A stretch of 64,000 bases of DNA, taken from assembly GCA_016931185.1 (NCBI GenBank), contig JAFGFI010000111.1:26652-90651 (forward strand). The letters are read 5' to 3'. The stretch comes from Anaerolineae bacterium. GTDB lineage: Bacteria; Chloroflexota; Anaerolineae; B4-G1; SLSP01. The notes under the pieces are model-generated. The model was given only the letters and a program-made list of their open reading frames with translations, did no database searches and was not told the origin of the DNA. Every line of letters begins with the position of its first letter. The stretch's first letter is position 1. The translations under genes and the position numbers were made by a program. Positions 44,284-52,603 of the stretch are shown one piece after another.

Positions 44284-47200
44284 TTATTTAGGTTGTGTAA
44301 GCGGCAACAGAACAGTAAATGTGGCGCCCTTCCCTTCCTGACTCTCCACTAGAATCTTTCCATTGTGTGCCTCAACAATACCATAACTTATAGATAATCC
44401 CAACCCTGACCCATGTTCCTTAGTCGTAAAGAACGGTTCAAATAAATGCGCCTGTACCTCTGGTGACATTCCTACACCTGTATCTTGGAAAACGATGTAT
44501 ACTATCGGATCCGGAAACAGCTTGGGAGAATGTTTTATGACCGTCCTGATTTGCAAAACACCTCCCTCCGGCATTGCATCAATTGCATTTAAAACCATAT
44601 TCAGAAAAACTTGCTTGAGATGATCTGGGTTAGATTCAATTACAGGCAATTCCTCCATATAATCACACACTACTTGCACCTTACTATGCTGCAATTGTTT
44701 GCTACTGAGCGTAATCACGCTATCTAGCACCTCGTTGACATCAGTAAATTGTAACTTTGAGCGCGCTTGACGGTAAAAATCGTGCATCCGATGCACAATA
44801 TCGGAGACCCGTTTTACCTCAGCCACAGCCACAGCCAAATGACGCTCCAACTTTTCACGACGCATCTGTCCATAAAGTTCTTCCTGGCTCAACATCATAC
44901 ACCCTAAAACCGCCTGGAGTGGATTATTGATCTCATGTGCAATAGAGGCTGCCAATCGTCCCAACGCTGACATTTTTTCTGCCTGGATTAATTGTGCCTG
45001 CGCCGCTTCCCGCTCACGCAAGGTCTGTTTCAATTCATCATAAAGATGTGCATTCTCCAACGTGATTGCCAGGGTCGCAGCTATCGCCTGTAAAGTCTGT
45101 AAACTGTTATCAGTATAAGCATGTGGCTGGTCATGAGTCACTACAATGACACCGATAACATGATCTAACCGCAACAAAGGTACACTCATCACAGCACGCA
45201 CATTTTTAGGGAGAAAAGAGGTTCCCAAATGCATCTGATGATCATTTTGGATGTCATCAATCCTCAAAGCCTGCCGCTGGCTAAGAGACCACTCTGCAAT
45301 GTCATCAGGCACCAGGGAAATTGGGAAATCTGTCATCTCATGCTCAAATAATGTATGAACAACGTGCAATGTACCATTTGCCGCATCATTGCGCATTAAA
45401 ACCACCCCCTGCGCCTGAAACAACGCTTGCACTTGGGATAATGCTTCCCGTATAACCAATGTGGGGTCCAAGGAGTAACTCAAAGTTAACCCTAATTCAT
45501 ATAGAGTTCGGGATTCTTGTGCATGCGCGCGCGCATCGGCAAACAAACGTGCATTTTCCAGTGCAACTGCTGCGATAGAGGCAATAGCCTCCAGCAAACT
45601 CACATCCTCATCCACAAAACCACCGTGCCGCTTATTCACCATCTCAATGACACCGATCACTTTATGACGATACACTAACGGGGCGCACAAAAGTGAGCGT
45701 GTCTCAAAACCTGTATCCTTATCTATCTCCTGCAACCAACGAGAGTCTGCACGCACGTCATTAACACACGCAACTTCTCGCTGTTGTGCTACCCAGCCGG
45801 CAATCCCCTGTCCCAATGCCAACCGGTGCATGCGTAATTCTGCATCTATTCTTGATAGAGTTTGCACAAAATACAATGTTTCCGTCGCCTCATCTAACAA
45901 CAAGATCGATCCTTCTTCCACATCGAGCGCGTGACATGTCAATTCCAAGACCTGATGTAACACCGTGTCCTGTTCCAATGAAGACACCACAGCCGTGCCA
46001 ATCGCATTTACTGTTTCCAAACGGTCAAGTTGCCGCGCGGCTTGATAGAGCTGTGCATTTTGTAATGCCAATCCCACTTGACGCCCAATAGTAATGAGCA
46101 AACTATCTTCATGCTCAAAAGTGATATCTGGGGATTGCCAGGCAACATCCATAACCCCCAACACCCTATACCCCACACTTAAAGGAATTCCGACATAGCT
46201 GTGCAGGTTAGCTTTCACCAGTTCGTCATGGGACCAATAGGGACAACATGTAATAAGCGACGGAGATGCCTGCAAATTCCCCATACACAACGCAGCACAA
46301 ACAGAATCTGCCCGCATGGCTTGTTCCATAATGCACTCTCCAAACTGCTCAGAGACCCCACGCCAGATAGCCATACGGGGAAGGCGCTGCAAGGTAGAAG
46401 AAGGTAATACGATCCAACCGGCGTCGGCATGTAATGTAGCTAACACTTGCTCTAATGCAGCCTCAAGTAACGGTTCAAGCTCGAGATAACTAGAGGCAAC
46501 CGATGCCACCGCATATAAAGCAGCCTGCTCCTCAGCATAACGCCGCAGGGTCTGCTCTGCCAATTCCCGTTCGGAGATTTCATGTTGCAACTGGCGATTT
46601 GATGCTTCCAATGCCGCTGTTCGATCCGCCACACGCTGCTCCAATTCGGCATGGGCCTTCTGCAAGGCGCGTTCCGCGTTTTTCTGCGCCGTGATATTCG
46701 TAATACTAACTAACATAGAATCGGTTCCTGAATCCATACCGGGAATTGTGATCTTGACCAACACATCTAATACCTTCCCACGTAACGTCCGGGCGGAAGA
46801 TTCAATTTCAAAATGGCGCGCCTGTCCGGCAATAGCCAAAATCTCCTCTTGGAAATGTGGTAGTGCTTCCATTACCGAAATCTTATCCAATGCGCCCAAC
46901 AATTCCTCTTTACTCTGCGCTTCATAAAGGTCGAGTGTCCTATGGTTTACGTCCACTACCTTGATCAAACTAACAGCCTCACGCACGAACTCTGGATGCA
47001 ATGCCAGATAGACGCGCATATTAGTGACGCCCTGCTGGCGCAAATCCGACAACGCGGCTCTCAGCTCGCTAATATCCTGCTCCCATAAAGAGACTGAAGC
47101 TGCCTGAAACATCCAGCGGTAACGCTCCTCACTGCGGCGTAACACCTCCGCAGCATGGTAACGTTCCGTTACATCTTGTCCAATCGCCAACAATCCTGTG

Positions 47201-48678
47201 ACCCGTCCTGTCGTATCTTTGAGCGTCCTATCATACCACTCAATCAGCCGCTCACTTCCATCCTTACAGATGATAGGATTAACATTACCTCGAGTCTGAA
47301 TATTAATAATCGCATTTTGAAACAAGGCACGAATATGCACGTGATTGTTTCCCGGCAGGAACGCGTCAAACCAATCTTTGCCCTGCACTTCCTCCAACCG
47401 GTAGCCCGATAAGTCTTCCATATAAGGATTAAAACGCACGATACGTCCTTGAAGATCAAGTACCAATATAATTGTCTGGGCCGTGTCAATCAAACTTTCC
47501 GCAAAATCCCGCTCCTGCTGCAAAGCTATTGCCGTTGCACGCCGTCTTGTAATATCCCGCGCGATAACAGAGGCGCCGCTTACTTTGCCAGTACTATCCT
47601 GAATAGGGGAAACTGTCAGAGAAATAAAGATACGTCGCCGGTCCTTAGTAATCCGCTCCGTCTCAAAATGATCAATATGCTCTCCACGCGCAATCTTATC
47701 CAGAATTTCATCCACCTCCCCTATACGATCCGGCGGCAACAAGATAGTGATAGATTGCCCAATGACATCTTCAGCTCGGTACCCATAAATACGCTCCGCT
47801 CCCACATTCCAACTCCGGATCGTGCCATCCAATGCTTTGCCAATAATCGCATCATCCGAAGAGGCCACAATTGCGGCTAACAGTGATTGGGTTTCCTCGG
47901 CTTGTCTACGCGCAGTGATATCCTCGACGCTACCTTCATATCCTATAATCCGTCCCTCGGCATCACAAATCACATGTGATGTCTCCCGGACCCAAATCAC
48001 ACTCCCATCATATCTCCTCCACTGCACATCAAATCCATAAACGATCCGGTTGGCCTCCAAAATTGCTTGCCAGTACTGCCGAACGTCAAAATCAACATAA
48101 ATGTCCCTAACATGTTGTGCCAGTAAGGATGCACGATCGGGGTATCCCAACATCGCCACCAAAGCAGGATTCACATTCAAGATTTCTCCCGCTACCGTGG
48201 TTTGATACAATCCAATAGGGATCCCCTCAAATAACGCGCGATAACGACGCTCGCTCTCCTTAAGTTGTCCCTCCAGCGCGTGCTTGTGCAACGCAATTTC
48301 AATCGCGCGGTGGAGTTCGTCGCTTCCAACCGGCTTCAACAAATATCCAAACGGCGCCGTGATTTTGGCCCGCTGCAGCGTGTCTTCGTCAGCCTGTCCC
48401 GTCAAATAAATAACAGGAACATCCTGCCGTTCTTGGATTCGCGCCACCGTTTCAATACCATCCATATCCCCCTTCAGTCGAATATCCATCAAAATCAAAT
48501 CGGGGTATAAAAGCGCTGCCTGTTCTATCGCTTCCGTGCCCGAAACGGCGACACCGGCAACTTCATATCCCGCAACTTGAAGCAACCATTGCAGGCTTCT
48601 GATAATCAAATAATCGTCTTCGACTATCAAAATGCGGACTGAGTTTGTGGCATTTGCAGGAACTGTATCCAATACCAT
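44284..48678 (-). CDS. Large hybrid sensor histidine kinase: REC-PAS-PAS-PAS-(PAS)-GAF-GAF-GAF-HisKA-HATPase
   Basis: The protein has 1464 residues and no membrane span. REC (about 14-130, Asp65) comes first, then three clear PAS/PAC units (about 145-265, 270-395, 400-520) with I-T-A-R-R, I-T-R-R and V-T-E-R-Y ends, a fourth PAS-like unit (about 525-680), a coiled coil with R-V-A-D-R-T-A-A-L-E-A-S-N-R-Q-L, three GAF domains (about 745-900, 915-1070, 1080-1225), and the kinase core with His1248 in I-A-H-E-I-N-N-P-L and G boxes D-T-G-V-G-M and G-S-G-L-G-L-S. The start at 48678 follows GGAG; an ATG at 48699 is also possible. It integrates several soluble signals, perhaps redox or gas, and is encoded with two response-regulator genes downstream. 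Confidence 0.92.
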   Translation of the reverse strand: MVLDTVPANATNSVRILIVEDDYLIIRSLQWLLQVAGYEVAGVAVSGTEAIEQAALLYPDLILMDIRLKGDMDGIETVARIQERQDVPVIYLTGQADEDTLQRAKITAPFGYLLKPVGSDELHRAIEIALHKHALEGQLKESERRYRALFEGIPIGLYQTTVAGEILNVNPALVAMLGYPDRASLLAQHVRDIYVDFDVRQYWQAILEANRIVYGFDVQWRRYDGSVIWVRETSHVICDAEGRIIGYEGSVEDITARRQAEETQSLLAAIVASSDDAIIGKALDGTIRSWNVGAERIYGYRAEDVIGQSITILLPPDRIGEVDEILDKIARGEHIDHFETERITKDRRRIFISLTVSPIQDSTGKVSGASVIARDITRRRATAIALQQERDFAESLIDTAQTIILVLDLQGRIVRFNPYMEDLSGYRLEEVQGKDWFDAFLPGNNHVHIRALFQNAIINIQTRGNVNPIICKDGSERLIEWYDRTLKDTTGRVTGLLAIGQDVTERYHAAEVLRRSEERYRWMFQAASVSLWEQDISELRAALSDLRQQGVTNMRVYLALHPEFVREAVSLIKVVDVNHRTLDLYEAQSKEELLGALDKISVMEALPHFQEEILAIAGQARHFEIESSARTLRGKVLDVLVKITIPGMDSGTDSMLVSITNITAQKNAERALQKAHAELEQRVADRTAALEASNRQLQHEISERELAEQTLRRYAEEQAALYAVASVASSYLELEPLLEAALEQVLATLHADAGWIVLPSSTLQRLPRMAIWRGVSEQFGECIMEQAMRADSVCAALCMGNLQASPSLITCCPYWSHDELVKANLHSYVGIPLSVGYRVLGVMDVAWQSPDITFEHEDSLLITIGRQVGLALQNAQLYQAARQLDRLETVNAIGTAVVSSLEQDTVLHQVLELTCHALDVEEGSILLLDEATETLYFVQTLSRIDAELRMHRLALGQGIAGWVAQQREVACVNDVRADSRWLQEIDKDTGFETRSLLCAPLVYRHKVIGVIEMVNKRHGGFVDEDVSLLEAIASIAAVALENARLFADARAHAQESRTLYELGLTLSYSLDPTLVIREALSQVQALFQAQGVVLMRNDAANGTLHVVHTLFEHEMTDFPISLVPDDIAEWSLSQRQALRIDDIQNDHQMHLGTSFLPKNVRAVMSVPLLRLDHVIGVIVVTHDQPHAYTDNSLQTLQAIAATLAITLENAHLYDELKQTLREREAAQAQLIQAEKMSALGRLAASIAHEINNPLQAVLGCMMLSQEELYGQMRREKLERHLAVAVAEVKRVSDIVHRMHDFYRQARSKLQFTDVNEVLDSVITLSSKQLQHSKVQVVCDYMEELPVIESNPDHLKQVFLNMVLNAIDAMPEGGVLQIRTVIKHSPKLFPDPIVYIVFQDTGVGMSPEVQAHLFEPFFTTKEHGSGLGLSISYGIVEAHNGKILVESQEGKGATFTVLLPLTQPK

Positions 48679-48761
48679 TATTATCACTCCATAAACCATA
48701 AAACCTTATCAACCCGCCTGGCCAGCAAATTCCCAAAGGCGCAAACGCGCTTGAAATATGC

Positions 48762-48806
48762 TACCCTTTTAGGGTACTTGTATGCTACTTAGTATAGGGT
48801 TATAAT
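48762..48806 (+). promoter_or_regulatory. Promoter with adjoining palindrome ahead of the diterpenoid region
   Basis: TTGTAT (48778-48783), a 17-base spacer and a perfect TATAAT (48801-48806) could drive the + strand gene at 48855. Just upstream, TACCCT-TTT-AGGGTA (48762-48776) is a perfect palindrome at the -40 region, a good place for an activator or repressor. A second TATAAT is at 48823-48828. The same 176-base gap must hold the promoter of the giant kinase. Confidence 0.5.
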
Positions 48807-48854
48807 CAAGTTAATGTTATTATATAATGCAAATAATCACCTGTAAATCTACTT

Positions 48855-50192
48855 ATGGCAAAAAATGAAACGCCGAACATGGCTTACCGTTCCCCATCCG
48901 TAGGAGTGGATATAGCCTATGCACTGATTAACCTGGGCGGATCTACACTGTGGTCCATCCTGAGTTGGTGGCTCTCCTACTTCTATTTGCCACCGGAAGG
49001 AACTACGCGCGTGCCGGTAGCTCTATTCGGCGTTGTTATGTTCATTGCAGGAGCATTGAACGCTATCATCGCACTTCCTATTGGATATATATCCGACCAC
49101 TTGCACACCCGGTGGGGCCGGCGATTGCCGTTGATGTTCGGAGCAGCGTTACCTATGCTAATCTTGTTTATTTTGCTCTGGACCCCTCCTGTACCAGGAG
49201 AATCCATCAAAAATTTGATTTATCTGGCGTTGATACTTATTCTCTATAATTTTTTTTATAGCCTCAATCAGATTCCCTACACTGCCTTGTTGCCCGAACT
49301 GGCCCGAACCGATCAACACCGTGTGCGCATATCGGCCTGGGCTTCCAGCTTTCTGCTATTTGGAACTATTATCAGCGGTTTCGCGGGCATGGTTATTGAA
49401 AAATATGGATATATGATTATGGCGTTGAGTTATGCCGCAGGTTCCCTGCCGGCATTTTACCTTCCCTTCCTTATACTTCACGAGCCACCCCAATCGCCGG
49501 TTGCAATGACACTTCGCCCAAACTTCCACGAAACAGGCCGGGTATTATTAAACAATCGCCCCTTCCTGATTATGACGGTCACAGGATTGTGTTACTGGGG
49601 GATCACCACCCTAGTCATGTCTGCCATTCCTTATCTTGCCACTGAAATTTGCTTGCTCAGCCAGGTCGATACCTGGGCTTTCTATATCCCTGCTGTTTTG
49701 GCCACATTACTCTGTTATCCGCTGGTAATGTGGCTCGCCAATCACTTCGGTAAATGGTATGTCTTCGCCGGTTCACTACTGGCCTCGGCACTGGTGCTTC
49801 CCGGCAGTATGTTAATCGGGGATGGGTTGCCGTTGCCTCTCAAGACACAAGGAATTCTGTGGGTTACCCTCCAGGCCGTTACCCTATCCGGAATCACGAT
49901 GCTCCCTCCCACTTTCGGCGCAGAGATCGTTGATTACGACGCAAAAATGACGGGGCAACGCCGTGAAGGGCTATATTATGGTATTTGGGGGCTGCTCGGC
50001 CAAACCACCAACGGGCTGGCAGCAGCGGTCTGGTCGTGGCTGCTGCTCCTGGGACGCAGCCATACCGATCCTCACGGCCCGTTGGGAGTACGGATGTCCG
50101 GGATCGTAGGCGGGACATTGTTATTCCTCGGTTTCCTGATATTCCTGCGCTATCCATTTCGCGCTAGGACAGTAGGTACCGATGGAAAATAA
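48855..50192 (+). CDS. MFS transporter of the GPH (glycoside-pentoside-hexuronide) type
   Basis: The protein has 445 residues and about twelve spans. It has L-P-I-G-Y-I-S-D-H and R-W-G-R-R-L-P-L-M between spans 2 and 3, the GPH/MelB version of the MFS loop, and D-Y-D-A-K-M-T-G-Q-R-R-E-G in the second half. GPH members are cation-sugar symporters, but many act on other amphiphiles. It is clearly paralogous to the protein at 61329 (both have Y-F-Y-L-P-P-E-G and R-S-H-T-D-P-x-G-P-L-G). Its last 11 bases overlap the next gene. There is no good ribosome site before the ATG. Confidence 0.85.
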   Translation: MAKNETPNMAYRSPSVGVDIAYALINLGGSTLWSILSWWLSYFYLPPEGTTRVPVALFGVVMFIAGALNAIIALPIGYISDHLHTRWGRRLPLMFGAALPMLILFILLWTPPVPGESIKNLIYLALILILYNFFYSLNQIPYTALLPELARTDQHRVRISAWASSFLLFGTIISGFAGMVIEKYGYMIMALSYAAGSLPAFYLPFLILHEPPQSPVAMTLRPNFHETGRVLLNNRPFLIMTVTGLCYWGITTLVMSAIPYLATEICLLSQVDTWAFYIPAVLATLLCYPLVMWLANHFGKWYVFAGSLLASALVLPGSMLIGDGLPLPLKTQGILWVTLQAVTLSGITMLPPTFGAEIVDYDAKMTGQRREGLYYGIWGLLGQTTNGLAAAVWSWLLLLGRSHTDPHGPLGVRMSGIVGGTLLFLGFLIFLRYPFRARTVGTDGK

Positions 50193-50955
50193 GTGTAAGA
50201 CCACACGCATGCGAGCTACCGCTGTTACCCTGGTGATCGTAGGAAGTACTTTCATCATCCTCAGCCGCATCGCGCCCTTCGTTATCCCGGCTGAACAACA
50301 ACTGTTAATTAGTTATGGTGCTTCCCTACTATTCAACTTCTCGATCATCGCCCTATTTGTGTGGTTGGCGCAACACAATCCTGATACCCAGACATTCTGG
50401 CGCTGGTTGGCTCTAGGATGGTTAGTGAATCAACTCGGCAACATCGCCTGGGGCGTTTATGATATAATGATAGAGGGAGGAGTCCCCACGCTCAGTTGGG
50501 TGGATAGTTTTTATCTGACCCGTTATCTGCTAATCTTCCTGGCCTTCAGATTATACTTACCCCCAAAGGTAAGGAGACATTGGGGAACCTGGGGACTCCT
50601 TACATGCAGCACAGCCGCTATCGTCTGGATGCTGCTTCTCCGCCCTGCCATGCTGTCTACAGGATATTCCTTTTTTTACTTTGCAGGAATTGCCCTTTAC
50701 CCGGTGTTGGACATCCCTCTTATCTATGCAGCCGCATCAACATGGAAAGCATGTCCTAAAGATCACATAAAACACACACTAGGTCTACTCACCTTAGGTA
50801 TGATCACTTATGGCATTGCAAACTGGCTCAATTTTAGTAAGCGAACGATTTCACTGGATATCCGCGCCGGCACTGCCGATATTTTCTGGCAACTGACCGA
50901 CATTCTAGCCTGGACGGCGGGATTGTATACTTATGTGAGACGTGATAGGAGATAA
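50182..50955 (+). CDS. Integral membrane protein, unknown function
   Basis: The protein has 257 residues and about eight predicted spans with short loops. A few polar residues are inside the membrane part (W-V-D-S-F-Y-L-T-R-Y; Y-P-V-L-D-I-P-L-I-Y). I do not recognise a family with certainty; it resembles the membrane sensor halves found fused to signalling domains, but no output domain is present. It overlaps the MFS gene by 11 bases and is followed by the acetyltransferase gene within seven bases, so it is part of this transcription unit. Confidence 0.65.
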   Translation: MENKCKTTRMRATAVTLVIVGSTFIILSRIAPFVIPAEQQLLISYGASLLFNFSIIALFVWLAQHNPDTQTFWRWLALGWLVNQLGNIAWGVYDIMIEGGVPTLSWVDSFYLTRYLLIFLAFRLYLPPKVRRHWGTWGLLTCSTAAIVWMLLLRPAMLSTGYSFFYFAGIALYPVLDIPLIYAAASTWKACPKDHIKHTLGLLTLGMITYGIANWLNFSKRTISLDIRAGTADIFWQLTDILAWTAGLYTYVRRDRR

Positions 50956-50962
50956 GATTAAT

Positions 50963-51763
50963 ATGGAATTTACACACGACTATATCACAGAGCTAGAATG
51001 GGCGAATTACGCCGCGATGAAAGCCACGGCGCAGGCTACGCCAGATCTGGATTTAATCTTGCGACCCGACGTTATCCTTAACCGCATTCCAGTCTTCCCC
51101 ACGCCGGATTTAAATCACGCCTGTTTATTGCGTGCGACTCCAACCACCATTGACGCACTCCTTGATGAAATTATTGCCTACTATCAAGCCCAAGATTTGC
51201 CCACTACGATCTTTCTTTCACCTGCCTGCACGCCTGCCGATTTGCCAGAGCGGTTATACCAGCGAGGATTCATCCGTAACGATGAAACGGAGGCCTGGCT
51301 GCTTTTATCCCACGCCCGCGATTTCGCCCTGGGAAAACCCGCGTCAGATGTTAGGGTCGAACAGATTGACAAAAGTGCGGCGTTAACTTTCGCAGAAATA
51401 TTTCTACAATCTTTCGATATGCCCCTGGACTACGCACCCTATATGGCTCAACTATTAACACCCTCTATCGGTCTCCCCAACGTATATCACTATATCGCCT
51501 ATATGGAAGAACAAGCCGTGGGTGTCTGTTCTTTACTCTGCTATCAAAATGAATTGGCCATTGTAGGTAGTGCGGGCATCTTACCGGTACGGCGTGGACA
51601 TCGCGTATTAGCCAGCCTCTCCTACCAAGTCTTACACCAGGGGCAACGTCATGGTATTGATAAGGCGCTCTTGCAAACCACAGCCGGCGCTATGTTTGAG
51701 CGATTCCTGCGCATCAGTGGCTTCAAGCGCGTATTTACCCGTTCATGCTACGTTCTGTCTTAG
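50963..51763 (+). CDS. GNAT-family N-acetyltransferase
   Basis: The protein has 266 residues. The C-terminal half has the GNAT pattern: A-V-G-V-C-S-L-L-C-Y, A-I-V-G-S-A-G-I-L-P-V-R-R-G-H-R-V (acetyl-CoA loop, slightly changed from R-x-x-G-x-G/A), and A-L-L-Q-T-T-x-x-A. The N-terminal half resembles an inactive duplicate. Start at the ATG at 50963, preceded by AGGAG; the GTG at 50942 overlaps the previous gene. The substrate is unknown. Confidence 0.72.
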   Translation: MEFTHDYITELEWANYAAMKATAQATPDLDLILRPDVILNRIPVFPTPDLNHACLLRATPTTIDALLDEIIAYYQAQDLPTTIFLSPACTPADLPERLYQRGFIRNDETEAWLLLSHARDFALGKPASDVRVEQIDKSAALTFAEIFLQSFDMPLDYAPYMAQLLTPSIGLPNVYHYIAYMEEQAVGVCSLLCYQNELAIVGSAGILPVRRGHRVLASLSYQVLHQGQRHGIDKALLQTTAGAMFERFLRISGFKRVFTRSCYVLS

Positions 51764-51782
51764 TTTTACCATCGGCAAATTT

Positions 51783-51815
51783 CTGATTCGTAATTCGCTA
51801 TCCGCTATTCACCAT
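51783..51815. repeat. ATTCGTAATTCGCTAT word repeat
   Basis: The bases GATTCGTAATTCGCTATCC and GCTATTCACC fill the gap between the acetyltransferase and ABC genes. Near-identical words occur at 63835-63870. Confidence 0.5.
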
Positions 51816-51816
51816 T

Positions 51817-52551
51817 ATGAGTGTATTAGTCGAAATCAAAAACTTAAAAAAAGTCTACAGAACCGGCGACATCACATTTGAGGCTCTCAAAGACGTCTCG
51901 CTTGATATCCAAGCCGGCGACTTCGTAGCGATTATGGGACCTTCGGGCAGTGGGAAATCCACGTTATTGCATCTGATGGGAGGGCTTGACCGCCCATCAA
52001 CCGGTCTGGTAACGGTAAAAGGTGTTATACTCAATAAGATGAATGAGACTGCGCTCGCTAAATTTCGGCGCGCGCATATCGGCTTCATCTTTCAATTCTT
52101 TAACTTGATTGATAATTTGACCATCCAGGCAAACATAGAATTGCCCGCTCTATTGCAAAATAGACAAGATAGAAAGGCCACGCGTCACCGAGCCACCTCA
52201 CTGATGGAGCGATTGGGAATTCTAGACCAGGCACAAAAACATCCCTGGGAACTGTCAGGAGGACAACAACAACGGGTGGCAATTGCGCGCGCACTCATTA
52301 ACACGCCCACTCTACTCCTGGCAGATGAACCCACCGGGAATCTGGATAGTACAAGTGGCAGGGAAGTATTAAACATTCTACAGGAATTCAACGCACAAGG
52401 GCAAACCATTCTGATGGTGACGCATGACGCAGCGGCGGCGGCCAATGCAAAACAAGTTATCTTCATCCACGACGGGCGTTTGGTCGAACAAATGCCGGGC
52501 AACAATGTACAGCGCATTGCCCAATATATGATCGCGCTGACAGAAACATAG
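51817..52551 (+). CDS. ABC transporter ATPase of the LolD/MacB type
   Basis: The protein has 244 residues. Walker A is G-P-S-G-S-G-K-S-T (41-49), the signature L-S-G-G-Q-Q-Q-R and Walker B L-L-A-D-E-P-T-G-N-L-D, with the H-D of the switch. F-N-L-I-D-N-L-T and the overall length place it with MacB/LolD/FtsE-like exporters that pair with FtsX-fold permeases; such a permease is encoded 52 bases downstream. Confidence 0.93.
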   Translation: MSVLVEIKNLKKVYRTGDITFEALKDVSLDIQAGDFVAIMGPSGSGKSTLLHLMGGLDRPSTGLVTVKGVILNKMNETALAKFRRAHIGFIFQFFNLIDNLTIQANIELPALLQNRQDRKATRHRATSLMERLGILDQAQKHPWELSGGQQQRVAIARALINTPTLLLADEPTGNLDSTSGREVLNILQEFNAQGQTILMVTHDAAAAANAKQVIFIHDGRLVEQMPGNNVQRIAQYMIALTET

Positions 52552-52554
52552 CAT

Positions 52555-52602
52555 TGAAAATCACAAATCAGGCATCACGGATCACACATTACAAGTTACA
52601 AA
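52555..52602. repeat. ATCACAAATCAxxCATCACGGATCAC word repeat
   Basis: The 52-base gap between ATPase and permease genes is built of ATCAC/TTACA-like words (AAATCACAAATC, GCATCACGGATCACAC, ATTACAAGTTACAAAT). It leaves no usual ribosome site before the permease ATG at 52604. Confidence 0.45.
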
Positions 52603-52603
52603 T

